Shown here: one piece after another, positions 26,464-37,260 of the stretch
How positions within the stretch are numbered: the first letter of the stretch is position 1
How the letters are laid out: the number at the start of each line of letters is the position of its first letter
Source: Trichomonas vaginalis G3
Lineage: Eukaryota; Parabasalia; Trichomonadida; Trichomonadidae
Direction of reading: 5' to 3'
DNA length: 64,000 bases
Assembly (NCBI RefSeq): GCF_026262505.1
Contig: NC_067206.1
Span: forward strand, 29,527,896-29,591,895
Translations under genes and position numbers: made by a program
Notes under the pieces: model-generated
What the model was told of the DNA's origin: nothing
What the model saw: the letters and a program-made list of their open reading frames with translations, nothing else
Database searches by the model: none

Positions 26464-26913
26464 AGTCATTGCATATAATCTTTGAGTCTGGGAATATTGT
26501 ATGGCACAAATGGGATATATAGAAACTTCCACCGAACAAATCTACAAATGTTAGACCATTCGGTAGTTTCTTAAGTTCTCTCAATATAATATCTTTACAT
26601 CTACTCTTATTTCCAAAGAACGGTAACAGCGGTTTTGTAAAATTCATTTATATATAATAATAAAAATGTTTTTACCCGAAAAGTGACAGAAAAGTGACAA
26701 AATATGAAAACATATATAATTTGTGAAAAGTGACACAAAAGTGACATATTAAAAGTGATATAAAAATGACACCATTAATATGATGTAAATAACAACGGTT
26801 TTGGTTTTGTCACCGGCTGGTCGGCTGGGGTTCGGTCCTCCTCTTGGGTCTTGGGCAAAATTTCTTAGGGGCTAGAGGGCGCAACGCGCCTGGAAGCCCC
26901 ACTCACCTGACCT
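26464..26913 (-). mobile_element. Maverick MTase end (forward), truncated by gap
   Basis: Holds the first ~61 codons of the adenine methyltransferase (26464-26647, minus strand, ATG at 26645-26647), the GTGACA repeats (26678-26770) and the GC-rich terminus ending CACCTGACCT at 26913. Only the end of the element is present. Confidence 0.85.
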
Positions 26914-27653
26914 TATTTCAATAAAAAATGAACATCGGATGGGCCAATTTTGAAAATCTTGATCAGCGGGCTCTCAGTGAAAACTCCAATGTTTAAGGTT
27001 TTGATCAAATCTCTTCTTTTTGATATCTGAAACGACAGATAGGTAGATAATGATATGGTCATGTTATAGCCATGCTTATGCAGAATGATATCTATTCTAT
27101 CAAGAGAAAAAAGACCTCGAAGTGCAGAAAATTGAATAGTTGTAAACTAAAGCGGTGATTATTCAAATCCACCATTAAAAAATTGATTTTCAATTTTATT
27201 ATAAATATATATCGAACACAATTTGAATATCATATTTCATTGTGAGATTGTCGATTATGTTGAAGAAAGTCACTCAATAAATTCGATTTTTTTACCAAAA
27301 TTCAATTTAATCGTCATCTCTTAGAGTGAAGCTCCTCATTGGAGCTATAGGACCCCAACGTGGCAATATATTTCACCTCCATCGTGCTATGTATACATCA
27401 ATGAATGTTGAGTTATATATAATAACACTGCAAGGACATACATGTCATAGAAATGAATCCCTGTGAATAAGGGATCCTTTGCTTTTATATGTATGTTTTA
27501 TTAACAACATTCATATCTAGATACTCGCAACTAACATAACCTTATGTCATTTAAATACTATGAGATAATAACAAAAGCGTATAAATGATAGGTTTTTATA
27601 TCAGGCAAATACATATATAAATTTCTAAAGGTGCCATTTTTTTGATGAGATAA
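26914..27653. other. Non-coding flank between Maverick terminus and GT64
   Basis: 740 bases with no supported gene. It contains short hairpins, among them AGCTCC...GGAGCT near 27330, GGATCC...AGGGATTC-type pairing near 27460-27475, and the palindrome GACATACATGTC near 27440. The same flank occurs at 55483-56224 and inverted at 23480-24232. This stretch forms the 3' side of GT64. Confidence 0.7.
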
Positions 27654-28559
27654 TTATTTTTGAATTGGAACTGAAGTATTTCTGGTGATTTCAACGAAAT
27701 CGAAAGATTTATCGAGGAACTTCAAGCATTCTACTCTTGCTTTGCTGTTTGAAGGCCTTCTTGACAGCCCAATTGTATTTTGAAGGTGGTGCTTTATATT
27801 ATAATAGATAGGGCGATTCCCGAAAGCGTCATACGCTACGTAGTTCATGATGAAGTCTTCACAATTGTTTTTCTCAGCCGAATAGTCTATTACGCTTTTA
27901 TATTTATATGAATGATAGATTTCAAACAAATCTACGTTTATAAAGGAAAGTCCAGTAAGAACAATGTTGAAATCACGGCCTCTCTTCCAGCTATACTTTC
28001 CTTTTCTCCAAAGAGTTGCGTAATTTCCGAAAACTGACAATGGAAAGCCTCTACGTTTAAATTCTTCAAAAGCAGTGTCTAAAGCTGTAAAATTAACGAA
28101 AATATCATCATCAATATTGCATATGGTCTGAGTCTCGAGGTTTTGGGGTATTAAAAATCGAGCAACAAGTTCTCTCATTTCAGTATCAATTATTTCAATA
28201 GGAACTGTAGAGTTTGAAATGTTATATGCAGTTAAATTAGGAGCCGGTATTGAATGCTTGAAATCGTTCCAATATATGTAAATTTTTTCGCAATGCTTAG
28301 ATTCTTGCTTTAAAAGTGAGTTTAATATTTTAGATAGAATTGGAATTCGACGGAAACTACTTAGGTATATGATTGAGTATTTGTCTTTACTTAATTCTCG
28401 ATCAGGTTTAAGATTTGATAATCCAGGGCCAATAACTTGTGAATATCCGCTTGTTTCAATTATTGAAGTACCAAAAATGACTGAAAAGAATATACATAGC
28501 AAGGATAAAAATGTTATTGATCCAAAATTTGTCCATAATTTAACCAGAGCATAACTCAT
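27654..28559 (-). CDS. GT64-family (exostosin C-terminal-like) glycosyltransferase
   Basis: 301 aa, type II membrane layout. A hydrophobic anchor at residues about 14-35 is followed by a lumenal domain. Family features of the exostosin/EXTL C-terminal transferase are visible: YSIIYLSSFRR at the start of the domain, the metal-binding DDD at 150-152 (NIDDDIF), RDFNIVLTGLSF at about 195-206, and NCEDFIMNY at 232-240. The expected role is sugar transfer in the Golgi, with donor and acceptor unknown. I chose the ATG giving MSYALVKLWTN because the 56225-57130 copy starts at the same place. The frame stays open through a TTG 11 codons upstream. It is divergent from GT8 (29048). It is a host-type gene, intact, about 97% identical to the third copy. 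Confidence 0.85.
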   Translation of the reverse strand: MSYALVKLWTNFGSITFLSLLCIFFSVIFGTSIIETSGYSQVIGPGLSNLKPDRELSKDKYSIIYLSSFRRIPILSKILNSLLKQESKHCEKIYIYWNDFKHSIPAPNLTAYNISNSTVPIEIIDTEMRELVARFLIPQNLETQTICNIDDDIFVNFTALDTAFEEFKRRGFPLSVFGNYATLWRKGKYSWKRGRDFNIVLTGLSFINVDLFEIYHSYKYKSVIDYSAEKNNCEDFIMNYVAYDAFGNRPIYYNIKHHLQNTIGLSRRPSNSKARVECLKFLDKSFDFVEITRNTSVPIQK

Positions 28560-29047
28560 ATCTTTTAAGGTTATCGTCCGACCAAACACCAATTATCGTT
28601 TTTTATATTTATGATTATCTCAGGAATATTCATGCTATTTACTTTATCATTTCAACAGGCAATATCAATATATTTTACTTTCGCTATTGTAGTTCCAAAT
28701 AAATAGCATACACAATATTTTGATAAAAAATCAATCTGACAGCGAAAAACGGTTATTTGTCGGTACTTTCCCTTTTATAGCAAACACTTTTTTGACACAC
28801 ATATGACAACAGAGGATTATACCATGTTTGAGTTACTAAAAAGAAAAGATACAGGGTGAGATATAAAAAGACATCGACAAAAACGAAGTTCATTATACTC
28901 AGAATTTAAAGAATAGTAAAAATGAATATGAAACATGACTTTCATTTGATTTCGAGATAACATATCAATATAGAGATCTTATTGTGTTATGAAAATCAAG
29001 CTAAAACAGAGCTTGGCGAGCCACAAAAATTTGACGTCAAGGGTTAA
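28560..29047. promoter_or_regulatory. Shared upstream region of the divergent GT64/GT8 pair
   Basis: 488 bases between the two start codons, with no other gene. It must hold both promoters. The stretch near 28640-28660 (ATTTCAACAGGCAATATC) is the site that carries a transposon in the third copy. No motif can be named with confidence. Confidence 0.5.
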
Positions 29048-29965
29048 ATGAGTTTTGGTTTTATATTTCAAAAATCTTCCATATATATATTAGTCATTGA
29101 ATCAGTATTTATCATCGTTTTGTTTTCAACTATTGGCGGTATCACGTATAATGGAGAATTCCACAGTAACATGAATGTTTTATTGTCATGGTCAGGAGAC
29201 CTTTTCAATCTTGGACCAGCTATATACGCCGTAGTCAATGCACATCCAGATCAACATATTTCCTTTTATATTACAACTGTCAATGCAGATTTATTACCAA
29301 AATATAAAACTCATTTTGCAGAACGCCCAATCCTTAATACAAAATTCTATTTCGAAACATACCAAACACGGTACTTGACTAAAAGAATATGGATAGTTGG
29401 GTACGACACTTATATTCGAATTGTTTTTCCTAATGCGCATCCTGAAATGGAAAGATTCTTACAATTAGATGGAGATGCAATTGTAGTACAAGATATTAAA
29501 GATATGTACTTCCATGATTTCAACAACCAATCTGCAATCGTAGTTTTTGATTTTGCAAGAAGATTTGAAGGATTCAAAAATTACTTTAACGCCGGTGTTA
29601 TGGTATTCAATAATTTTAAGTACATAAATGATAATATTCTGAATAAATCCATTGAATACTTGAAATGGCTCAATGGACACATGGGCCGTTGGTACAATGA
29701 TCAAAGAGTATTAAACAAAATGTTTATAGACTCAAGAATAGTTTTCCCTCAAAAATATAACGAATTTGATTTCAGAAAGTTTGGGAATAACACCAAAATC
29801 TTTCATTTCTATCGTGCGAAGTGTAAACCATATAACCAAAAATGCAACAGAACGCAAGCTCCATACAAACTTTGGGATTGCTTTTATAAAACATACAAAG
29901 AAAAGCCTCTTTTATGGCGCGATACTCGTAATATTACAATCTGTACAAATGAAATGTTCAATTAA
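29048..29965 (+). CDS. GT8-family glycosyltransferase
   Basis: 305 aa with an uncleaved signal-anchor at residues about 11-30. The GT8 signature is clear: QLDGDAIVVQDI with the DxD-type DGD at 141-143, YFNAGVMVFN at 179-188, and the later WYNDQRVLN at 215-223 that follows the NAG motif in GT8 enzymes. It is probably a Golgi retaining galactosyl-, glucosyl- or xylosyl-type transferase; the sugar cannot be told. The length suits the family. The ATG follows GACGTCAAGGGTTAA. Its partner is the divergent GT64 gene. A Maverick terminus lies 185 bases beyond the stop. Intact here, damaged at 21187-22092 and cut at 60447-60837. Confidence 0.88.
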   Translation: MSFGFIFQKSSIYILVIESVFIIVLFSTIGGITYNGEFHSNMNVLLSWSGDLFNLGPAIYAVVNAHPDQHISFYITTVNADLLPKYKTHFAERPILNTKFYFETYQTRYLTKRIWIVGYDTYIRIVFPNAHPEMERFLQLDGDAIVVQDIKDMYFHDFNNQSAIVVFDFARRFEGFKNYFNAGVMVFNNFKYINDNILNKSIEYLKWLNGHMGRWYNDQRVLNKMFIDSRIVFPQKYNEFDFRKFGNNTKIFHFYRAKCKPYNQKCNRTQAPYKLWDCFYKTYKEKPLLWRDTRNITICTNEMFN

Positions 29966-30150
29966 CGTAGATGGTAAATTAATTATGATTCTCACAATTT
30001 TGAGAACTTCTGACATCATTTGCCAGACAAATTGAATGCAATGAAGTATGATTTTTTAATGCTTGATATAGATTTGTTATAATATAATGTATTTATTTTT
30101 CTAGTTGAAGTCTTGCGGACATGAAATTAATTTTTTTTTATTTTGGATAT

Positions 30151-30196
30151 AGGTCAGGTGCGTGGGGCTTCCAGGGGCTGCGCCCCTTCTAGCCCC
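30151..30196 (+). repeat. Left terminal inverted repeat of Maverick Y
   Basis: Begins AGGTCAGGTGCGTGGGGCTT and continues through a G/C palindrome (CAGGGGCTGCGCCCC) to CTAGCCCC. It pairs with 55437-55482 in inverted orientation at roughly 85% identity. It is strongly GC-rich against the AT-rich background. The same terminus is at 20958-21003. Confidence 0.75.
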
Positions 30197-30287
30197 GGAG
30201 AAACTAGAGGAGGAATGATACAAAGACCAGATGAAAAAAATAAAAATATTATAATAAAATTAAATTTTTAGTCTTAAATTGTTTTTT

Positions 30288-31490
30288 TTATTCGGTATAT
30301 TCTGAATCTTGAATGTCTTGGAAATTTTCTTCTTCTTCGCTCTCTGAGGTGAGGATTTCTTCGACTTCTTCTTCGCCATTGGGAGCAACAAATCCTGCGA
30401 TGAAAACTTTGTATATACCTTCTTGAGGAGTCTCTATGATGAAAGTCGTATTGTTGAGGAAATGGAACTCGACATCTTGAACAAATTGGCAACTGCTGTG
30501 TGTGAATTTTGCAATTGTGAGAGGCTTTCCTTTATAGTCCTTGGGAAAGCTTGAGATGGTTACTGTTCCTCCATATGGAACTCTGGCAGGAATATCTAAA
30601 GCAACAGTTGTTATAACGTGGAAATTGTCTAAGAATTGAGGCATAGGTTCAATGCAGTATAGTCGTTTTGACTGGTTGTCTTTTGTGTAGAAATATAAAT
30701 AGAATGACCTTTCACCATGTTCATTCAATTCTTCCAAATAATTGTATGAATTTGGATATATACGGACAAATTCAGCAATTTTAACTTCTTGTAAATGCTT
30801 CTGCAAGTTCTTTGGAAACAAGTGAATGAACTGGTCAATAGCTTGCAACGCTATGAGATTGGCAGTAACAGGTAAATATGAAGCAAACATGTCAACAAGT
30901 ACGCCAGGGTCTTTGATTTCGTTTTCAAAAGGCTGAATGGCATCCATGACAGCTTGAAACATCTCGTTATAATCTCGATTGTCTTCTGAACCCCACTGTT
31001 CATTTAACTTATCTAACAATTCGAACCTTTTCTTTGCGTATTTTCTACGAACTTTCTCTGAAAGAGGAGTGTCTCTATCTTGTGTGTCTTGAATTTGAGA
31101 CTTAAATTGTTTGCTAAAGGCGATATATCGTGTTTGCGACCTAGTGGTCATTGCAGAATGTGTTTCTGTATGTTCGATTGGATGTGTTTCTGTATTTTCG
31201 GGTGGTTGTGTTTCTGTATGTTCGATTGGAGTCTGATTGGTATGAACTTCTTCTGAAAATGCTTCTGTTCCGATAGTTGTTGTTGCCTGACCTGTTGGCT
31301 GAGTTGTTTCTGTTGTGTTTTGAGAAGAAGAACTCAAATTGTTGGACAATTTGTTTGCAATTGTATGAGGAAGTTGCTTTGGTATTATAGGAGGTCGTAA
31401 GGGTTTTGAGAATGGTGAGACATAAGTTGTAGGAACTTTAACTGCAGAGGTAGTCGACGAATTGTTTGCGACACTTGTTCTTCCTTCCAT
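30288..31490 (-). CDS. ~400-aa Maverick protein, function unknown
   Basis: First gene inside the left terminus. It starts at the ATG of MEGRTSVANNSS (31490). An in-frame ATG at 31568 exists, but it lies within a hairpin and is less likely. The N-terminal ~130 residues are low-complexity Ser/Thr/Pro with a repeated HTETxPxENTETHPIEHTET pattern. A helical middle follows, then a beta-rich domain (residues about 270-385) and an acidic tail (SESEEEENFQ). The shape suggests a virion or surface protein, but no family is recognised. It is divergent from the gene at 31963. The frame looks whole here and is broken in copies A and B. Confidence 0.6.
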   Translation of the reverse strand: MEGRTSVANNSSTTSAVKVPTTYVSPFSKPLRPPIIPKQLPHTIANKLSNNLSSSSQNTTETTQPTGQATTTIGTEAFSEEVHTNQTPIEHTETQPPENTETHPIEHTETHSAMTTRSQTRYIAFSKQFKSQIQDTQDRDTPLSEKVRRKYAKKRFELLDKLNEQWGSEDNRDYNEMFQAVMDAIQPFENEIKDPGVLVDMFASYLPVTANLIALQAIDQFIHLFPKNLQKHLQEVKIAEFVRIYPNSYNYLEELNEHGERSFYLYFYTKDNQSKRLYCIEPMPQFLDNFHVITTVALDIPARVPYGGTVTISSFPKDYKGKPLTIAKFTHSSCQFVQDVEFHFLNNTTFIIETPQEGIYKVFIAGFVAPNGEEEVEEILTSESEEEENFQDIQDSEYTE

Positions 31491-31962
31491 TATGAAAAAT
31501 GAACTGTTTTTTTCGGACCACTCATAGAAAAGTTTGAAATAAACCGTTTTCGTCAACGGAGACCCCATCTATAATTTTATTTTATTGAAAAGTCTCCGTT
31601 GGCAAACCGTTCCATCTCAAATATTTGAGAAGATAACTTCACATTTTGACTTTTAAATACATATTTTTCACCATCGGACAAACTTTTGACTGGATGGACT
31701 TTACACGAACATTACACTTGTCAAAATATTTTTAACATACGATAGTATATATTTGTTCGAACAAATAATGGTCTATCGTCAACGCTCATAGAGATAGACC
31801 CACTTTTCTAAAGTATATATTTGAGTACTTTAAAAAAATATTATAGAACAATATAACAAATATTTTACAAAACCGACAACACTTTGACCAAGTAGTTTTT
31901 TGAGCTGAACAAAAAGTGTCATATAAACATCTGTCAAAAACCGCTTTTTAACTTCACTTAAA
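31491..31962. promoter_or_regulatory. Divergent intergenic block with hairpins
   Basis: 472 bases between two divergent genes. Contents are an imperfect hairpin at 31541-31611 (arms near AACCGTTTTCGTCAACGGAG and GTCTCCGTTGGCAAACCGTT), the perfect palindrome ATTTGTTCGAACAAAT at 31751-31766, and a hairpin GGTCTATC...GATAGACC at 31770-31800. All three recur in copies A and B. It is probably a two-way promoter, and an operator or replication signal is possible. No gene is seen. Confidence 0.5.
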
Positions 31963-34307
31963 ATGCCACGTAAGCTACGTAAGAATATACGTAAGAGGAA
32001 GGGAGCATTGAAACATCCAATAGTAAAACTGACACCACAACAACAGTTGCAACAACAAATGATGAATGACCCCACTATGTTGCAACAAATGTCAAGCAAC
32101 CCTATGCTTTTAAACCGAGTTATTGGTGCACAGAGTGGAGGTTTAAGAGCGGCACTTTTAGCGAAAATGGCAGGCTATGGTGGAGCTGCAGACGGAACAG
32201 CTTATAACCCTCAAAGTCAAATGAATTTGAGTTCACTCAAAAATCAAATAACAGATGTCAAAAAGTCAAACATAGACATACAGAAACAAATAAATGAAAA
32301 TGAAAAGAAACTAGAATATGACAGACACACAAAGAAACTCAATGAGTTAAACGTAGAGAAAAAGAAGAAAGAAGAACAACTGAAAGAACTAAGTACAGAG
32401 GAATATGCGAAAAAAGTGTCAGAAAAAGCAGCAGAAGTAGCAAAAATGGAACAAGATGTTATAAATTTGAAAAACCATACTACTCAATATAAAGTACTGA
32501 AAGATGAAGAGATAAAACAAAAAGCCATGAAGACATATATGGATAGCGATGAGTATAAAAAAGAAGTTGAAGCAAATGTAAAGGCAGAAAAACTTTTACA
32601 GTTGCAAAACCAAACCGTACAGTATGAAAACTTAGCACAAGAAAGTAAAAATAACGACGCAGCCATGCAAAAGGCAATGAAAAGCGCAGAATATATAAAA
32701 GCTAATAATGACTGGTTAGATGCCCAAGCCAACGCCAAAGCAGCCCAACTTATAGGGTCAATAAGGACAAAAATACAAGCGGATGAAGACAGTTCAAATG
32801 AAGCTTTAATGAATGCTGACTTTAAGAATGCCTTCGAAGCTCTTCATAGTAAGGTGAAACTAGTGAACGACTTCTCATCTGGAAAGAAACTGAAGTCTGA
32901 AGGTTTCGACAAAGAGTTAAGAGAAGTAGCACAAAATATGACGAAAATAACAGATGCAGCAACGAGACAGGCAGTTCAAAGTGCCTATGACGCCGTTAGA
33001 GCACTGTTGTGGAAAGTCAAGAAAAAGAGTTACAACAGACCAAAACAGACCTAGTAAATGCTTTCTTAAAAACGAAAAGTCAAGTAGGACATTATGCTGC
33101 AGATGGAACATATGTGCCAGCTGGTGGAACTTATATACCACCAAACCCTCCAAGAGAAGCACCTGCACCAGGACTACCTAAAACATTTACATCGTCACAT
33201 GGACACAGACACAGGCATGCACCAAAACCAACACAACAACCAACAGTTCAAAATCCAGCACCACAACAACAACCAACACAGCAACCAACAGTTCAAAATC
33301 CAGCACCACAACAACAACCAACACAACAACCACCTCCACAACCAGCACAGCAACCACAAACAGAGCAAAGACATAAAAGAAGTAGAGAAAAAGGAAACCA
33401 AGAATTCTTAAAAATGCTTAAGGAAGATTATGGTTACCCAGATACTCTTGACTTTAGTGACAGATATAAAGAAGCTATTAGAAAGTTCAAGGAAGGAAAT
33501 ACTGACCCGAACCTATTTAGCTTTATGGTTCAGCATCAAATCGGATATAATCTCAAACCTGGAAAATACAAGCTCGCTAAGGGATATGATTTAATAGCAT
33601 ATCATCCAAATGACATGGATGAATTTACTCCGAGATATTTGATGTCAGAGCTAAATGATAATTCAACTCTCTTCATGAAACGCGTAAAAAATAGAGACGG
33701 AACGGAAAAAGAAAGGTTTATGAGTCCGGATGACTTAGAGAGGGAACTTGTTAAAAACGGTCTCGGAATATATGAAATGCCAGCAGATGAGGTACAAGAA
33801 ACTCCACAGGAAGAAGTTCAGATACAACCAGACACGGAAGAAATAGTTCAGCAACAACAGCTAGAAGAGCCTGAAGGAAACGAACAAGTCCCTCCTTTGG
33901 AAACTAACTTCACAGAACTAGATGAAGATTTGGAACAGCCGAAAAATCTTGACCCTCAACAAGTGTATGAGGAGAATATGGAATCTTTCCAAGAGTCTAA
34001 GCAAAATTCGGCTGACATAGTAGAAGAATATCGAAAAATGTTTACCGACATACAAAAGACTCCAACATCAGATGAAAATATTCAGCATAGAATGGAAGTA
34101 CTGAAAGATAATGTACGCAAATACAATAATCCTTTTTACTTACGACCATATAACGTTCAATCTTTGGCTGAACTCGGTGAAAATAAAAGGTTAAATTTCA
34201 ACAAAACATATAGAAATGAAACATTGTTTAAAGTTCATTCAGAACCTAACCAATATGGAAACAAACCTACTTTTGTTTCTGCAGACTATGGAACTACAAT
34301 GAGATGA
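31963..34307 (+). pseudogene. Large coiled-coil/Q-P-rich virion-type protein, broken
   Basis: Starts MPRKLRKNIRKRKGALKHP, a strongly basic N-terminus suited to DNA or capsid-interior binding. A Gln/Met-rich stretch follows, then a long Lys/Glu/Ala coiled coil (about residues 85-350), a Pro/Gln linker with two QPTVQNPAPQQ repeats, and an acidic C-terminal half. No family is recognised. Its position just upstream of the capsid cluster suggests an internal virion or scaffold protein. It is broken, with about one break, and the same gene is broken in copies A and B. Confidence 0.6.
33240..33329 (+). repeat. 45-bp tandem repeat, two units
   Basis: Two near-perfect 45-bp units encoding the QPTVQNPAPQQQPTQ repeat. 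Copy B has two units and copy A appears to have one, so the number varies between elements. Confidence 0.75.
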
Positions 34308-34376
34308 GGTCATAAAGCTAATCAGGATAGGTGGTTCATAAACTTACAACCTCAATTCCAAGAAGTTGTAGACGCA

Positions 34377-35287
34377 ATGGAAGTGAATGGTGAACCAGAT
34401 ATAGCTGGTATTTTCAGCGCGGCTTTAATGCCATTGAAAGATATGAAAGATGCAGATATTTTGGACCAGTATGAAATGAACATGGCTGAGGGAAATATAA
34501 CACCTGACGTTCTAGAACATTTATCTCAAAGAACTACACAGAACCATAGAGATGGTATATTTGGTGAAGAGTTTAGAAAGAGAGTTAGGGAAGAGAAGGA
34601 AGAGAACCTATTGTACATGACCTTGCAAACGAATGTTTGCAAAATGTCATAAAAACTTACTTTGCAGACAATGAACCGAGAAGGGATGAATATTTAAGAA
34701 AACTCAAATGGACAGTACCAAATGAAATGTTAGTATTGAAAAACATGTTCCATGACAAAATAAAACCAACTACAGAAATAAATGACGCAAGACTGAAACG
34801 TTGGGTAAAAGCTTTCCCATTCACAAAAGATATTATTGGTAACATGGAAAGAAAACCAGAATGGCTACAAAAACATATATTTGGAAACGAGCTTATTCCA
34901 TATGGACAAGCTATATTTGAAGAGCTTGAACCGGAAACTCAGGAAAGAGTCATGCAAACAATAAGCGACGACTCAAATACAAACTATGACAAAATCTTTC
35001 TAGGATATTGGTTACCTGAGATGGGCGACCAGAGCCCAAAGGCAAAAAGGACATGGGAAATTTACAACATACTAGGTGAACATGAGGCAAAGATGCAACA
35101 ACTTGAAGCAGAGGGCAAGTTACCAAAAGCGACACCAAAGAAGAAGAGAAGAGTAGAACAAAGTGAAAGTAGTGAAGAAGTAACTTCATCTAGTGAAAGT
35201 AGTGGCAATGAAGGAAAAAGAAGAGTTAAAAACTCAGCCAGGAAGAAAGTAAAGCTTGGTCCGAGTGGGTTCTATTATGACATATAA
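34377..35287 (+). pseudogene. Basic-tailed virion-type protein region, broken
   Basis: Acidic-to-neutral helical N-terminal part (MEVNGEPDIAGIFSAALM), helical middle, and a C-terminal tail alternating basic clusters and serines (PKKKRRVEQSESSEE, then KNSARKKVKLGPSG) that resembles nuclear-localisation and DNA-binding tails. It lies between the large coiled-coil protein and the major capsid gene. About one break. No family is recognised. Confidence 0.5.
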
Positions 35288-35319
35288 ATCCAACTATTCT
35301 ATATTTTTACCCATATGAA

Positions 35320-36929
35320 ATGTACGCCGCTCAGAATATTACGCCAACAGTTTTGGATGCCATGAACGGAAATGTTTCCGAATGGTATAACGAATGCGAC
35401 AATGCCATTAGAAGGTCAGAAATAGTTCCTGGAACTTACGAATATACAACTGCTGTTTCTTATGGAAACGTAGGTGAGTTTGGAGAAGGTTCTTCAACAA
35501 CAGTAGATATTGCTTGCGACAGGTTTCATATTATTTCTATTGACAACTCATTCTTATACGTGGAACAAGACATTGAAATAAAACCTTCTGCCAAGTTGTC
35601 TGACAAGAAAGGTTGCAATGGAATTTTCTATGTCGGATACCAATATGCTCCAGAAGTTTTTATGGGATATAAGATATATTCTAACTCTGACTTAGTTCAA
35701 ACAGTAACATGGGCAAACTATGAATGGTTCGCTTTGAGAAACTCAGTACAACCACAAGCTAGAGAACAAACAGACCAGTATGCAACTATTGAGAAAATAA
35801 GAAGACTTGACCCTAACGTTCCAGGAGTTTATGTTAACCTTTCTGGTTCAGATGGAACTGCTGCCACTAAAGTAAAACTGAAACTTAGAGTTCCTTGTCA
35901 TCTTTCCTCATCTTCAGGTTTTTAAGATACTTGCCAAACTGGGCATGAAAAATTTCTATCGAACTTACTCCAAGCAAAAATAACTTAGTCATTGCACCAA
36001 CACAAGACCCATTCACTATTGAAGCCAAAGCAACAGCTCAGGAAACATTCGCTGCCTTTTGCAAAAACAAAGTTGACTTAGACTTTGGTTTCTCAAACTT
36101 CAACAATGAAGTAAACTACTATATGAAGGATAATGGTGGTGCAAACGTATGGGACCCAGTTAAGTTCACATGCGAAAAATTTGAATGCAAGAGAATAGAA
36201 AGCAGACTTGCAGTCTATATGTTGGACCCAGATATTTCAAATGCTTTAGCTGCCAAATATATTGCAGTTCCACTTATGTTCCCTATACACCAAATATCTG
36301 TCAAAGACTTTGCAGGTGAAGTTGGAAACCAAAGTGCTGACCCAGGTGCAAGAACAGATATTGCCTTAACAACTGCAATGAAACATGCAGATACTATGTT
36401 TGTACTGTTCAGACGAACTATAAATGACTATTCTTGTTTCTACAACCCTGGTATTAAATATCATATAAACATAGATGGCAAATATTATCCAAGAGAAGAA
36501 TATTCTACAGTTGAGGATATGAGGTCATACAACTTGACATTAGATGCTATGAACTTTAACAACAACTTCACAACAACCATTAACCCTGAAATGCAAAGTT
36601 CTATTATGCCATATGTGAAAGTATGGACTCATACAGGAGGTCAAAAAACTCAATATACAAATGGAGACCGTTCAAACTTTTGGCTTGGCATTCCATTTGC
36701 TGACTCAGAAGACTTTATGGGTGGTATTTCAACTGTTGGTACAGTTCAAATACAATATACTGGTGACAGAGACGGTCCAGATGAATTGAGAGCAAAGAAG
36801 TTTACAAAACCAATAGCACTTTTCACGGAAGATGCTCTTTTGAAGATTCGTTCGATGAAACCTGCTGGGGCTCCTCAGATTGGCATAACGACAGTTTCCA
36901 TCGAGCAGATTTTGGCAGCAGGTCAGTAA
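35320..36929 (+). pseudogene. Major capsid protein (double jelly-roll type), broken
   Basis: The product is about 535 codons long, rich in beta strands, and sits in the capsid cluster. It contains stretches that parallel the capsid-like protein of Maverick Z (62461-64000): a GFxxAxxxxxGYxIxxNxxxV-type strand, then an aromatic 'WxxYEWFALRNS/EDVWSHSGT' region, then a KVKLKLRVP strand matching FKLRLRIPV in Z. A later segment holds the second half, with long loops (VGNQSADPGARTDIALTTAM). Length and position fit Polinton capsids. It is broken, with about one break, as in copies A and B. The call rests on pattern and position, not a search. Its 3' end overlaps an antisense gene. Confidence 0.6.
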
Positions 36930-37242
36930 GTTGTTCTTTGACACTTTTCTCACCATCGTAAATAGTTATGACACCTGTTTTGACATAATACTGTATTATA
37001 AACTTACCTTTAGAAATATCTGTAAGTTTTGAAGTTATATTTTTGTCTGCTTCAAGAACTTTCACCATTTCAGTTATACCAACTTTCTTTGCTTTATAAA
37101 AATATTTAGGTTCAGCAAAGACTGCTATTCTATAACATTTACCATTGTTTGTATAAAGAACTATTCTGTCAATGAACTTGTATTGTTTGTGAGTATAAAC
37201 TTTGTTTTGCTTCAATTCAAAGAGATATCCGAATACGTCCAT
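36823..37242 (-). CDS. 139-aa conserved protein antisense to capsid 3' end
   Basis: ATG at 37240-37242, 18 bases from the divergent ATG at 37261. The first ~105 residues look like a compact alpha/beta protein (MDVFGYLFELKQNKVYTHKQ onward). The last ~35 are a low-complexity tail that lies opposite the capsid C-terminal codons, a 107-base overlap. The frame is kept in copy B and is recognisable in A. No family is recognised. Confidence 0.55.
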   Translation of the reverse strand: MDVFGYLFELKQNKVYTHKQYKFIDRIVLYTNNGKCYRIAVFAEPKYFYKAKKVGITEMVKVLEADKNITSKLTDISKGKFIIQYYVKTGVITIYDGEKSVKEQLTDLLPKSARWKLSLCQSEEPQQVSSNESSKEHLP

Positions 37243-37260
37243 CTTTTTATTCTAAGTAAA

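Noticed and set aside
26868-26913. GC-rich block read as a promoter CpG-like island
   Set aside because: It coincides with the ends of Maverick similarity at four places and has an inverted partner, so a terminal repeat explains it better.
28560-28592. Upstream extension of GT64 from a TTG codon
   Set aside because: TTG is not a usual eukaryotic start, and the third copy begins at the downstream ATG.
31830-32099. 89-codon antisense frame rich in cysteine (also at 19061-19330)
   Set aside because: It lies opposite the basic/Gln-rich start of the virion protein. The Cys and Leu come from antisense of GCA/CAA codons, so it is a shadow frame.
33195-33401. Trp/Leu/Cys repeat frame on the minus strand
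   Set aside because: Antisense of the QPTVQNPAPQQ repeat. No independent support.
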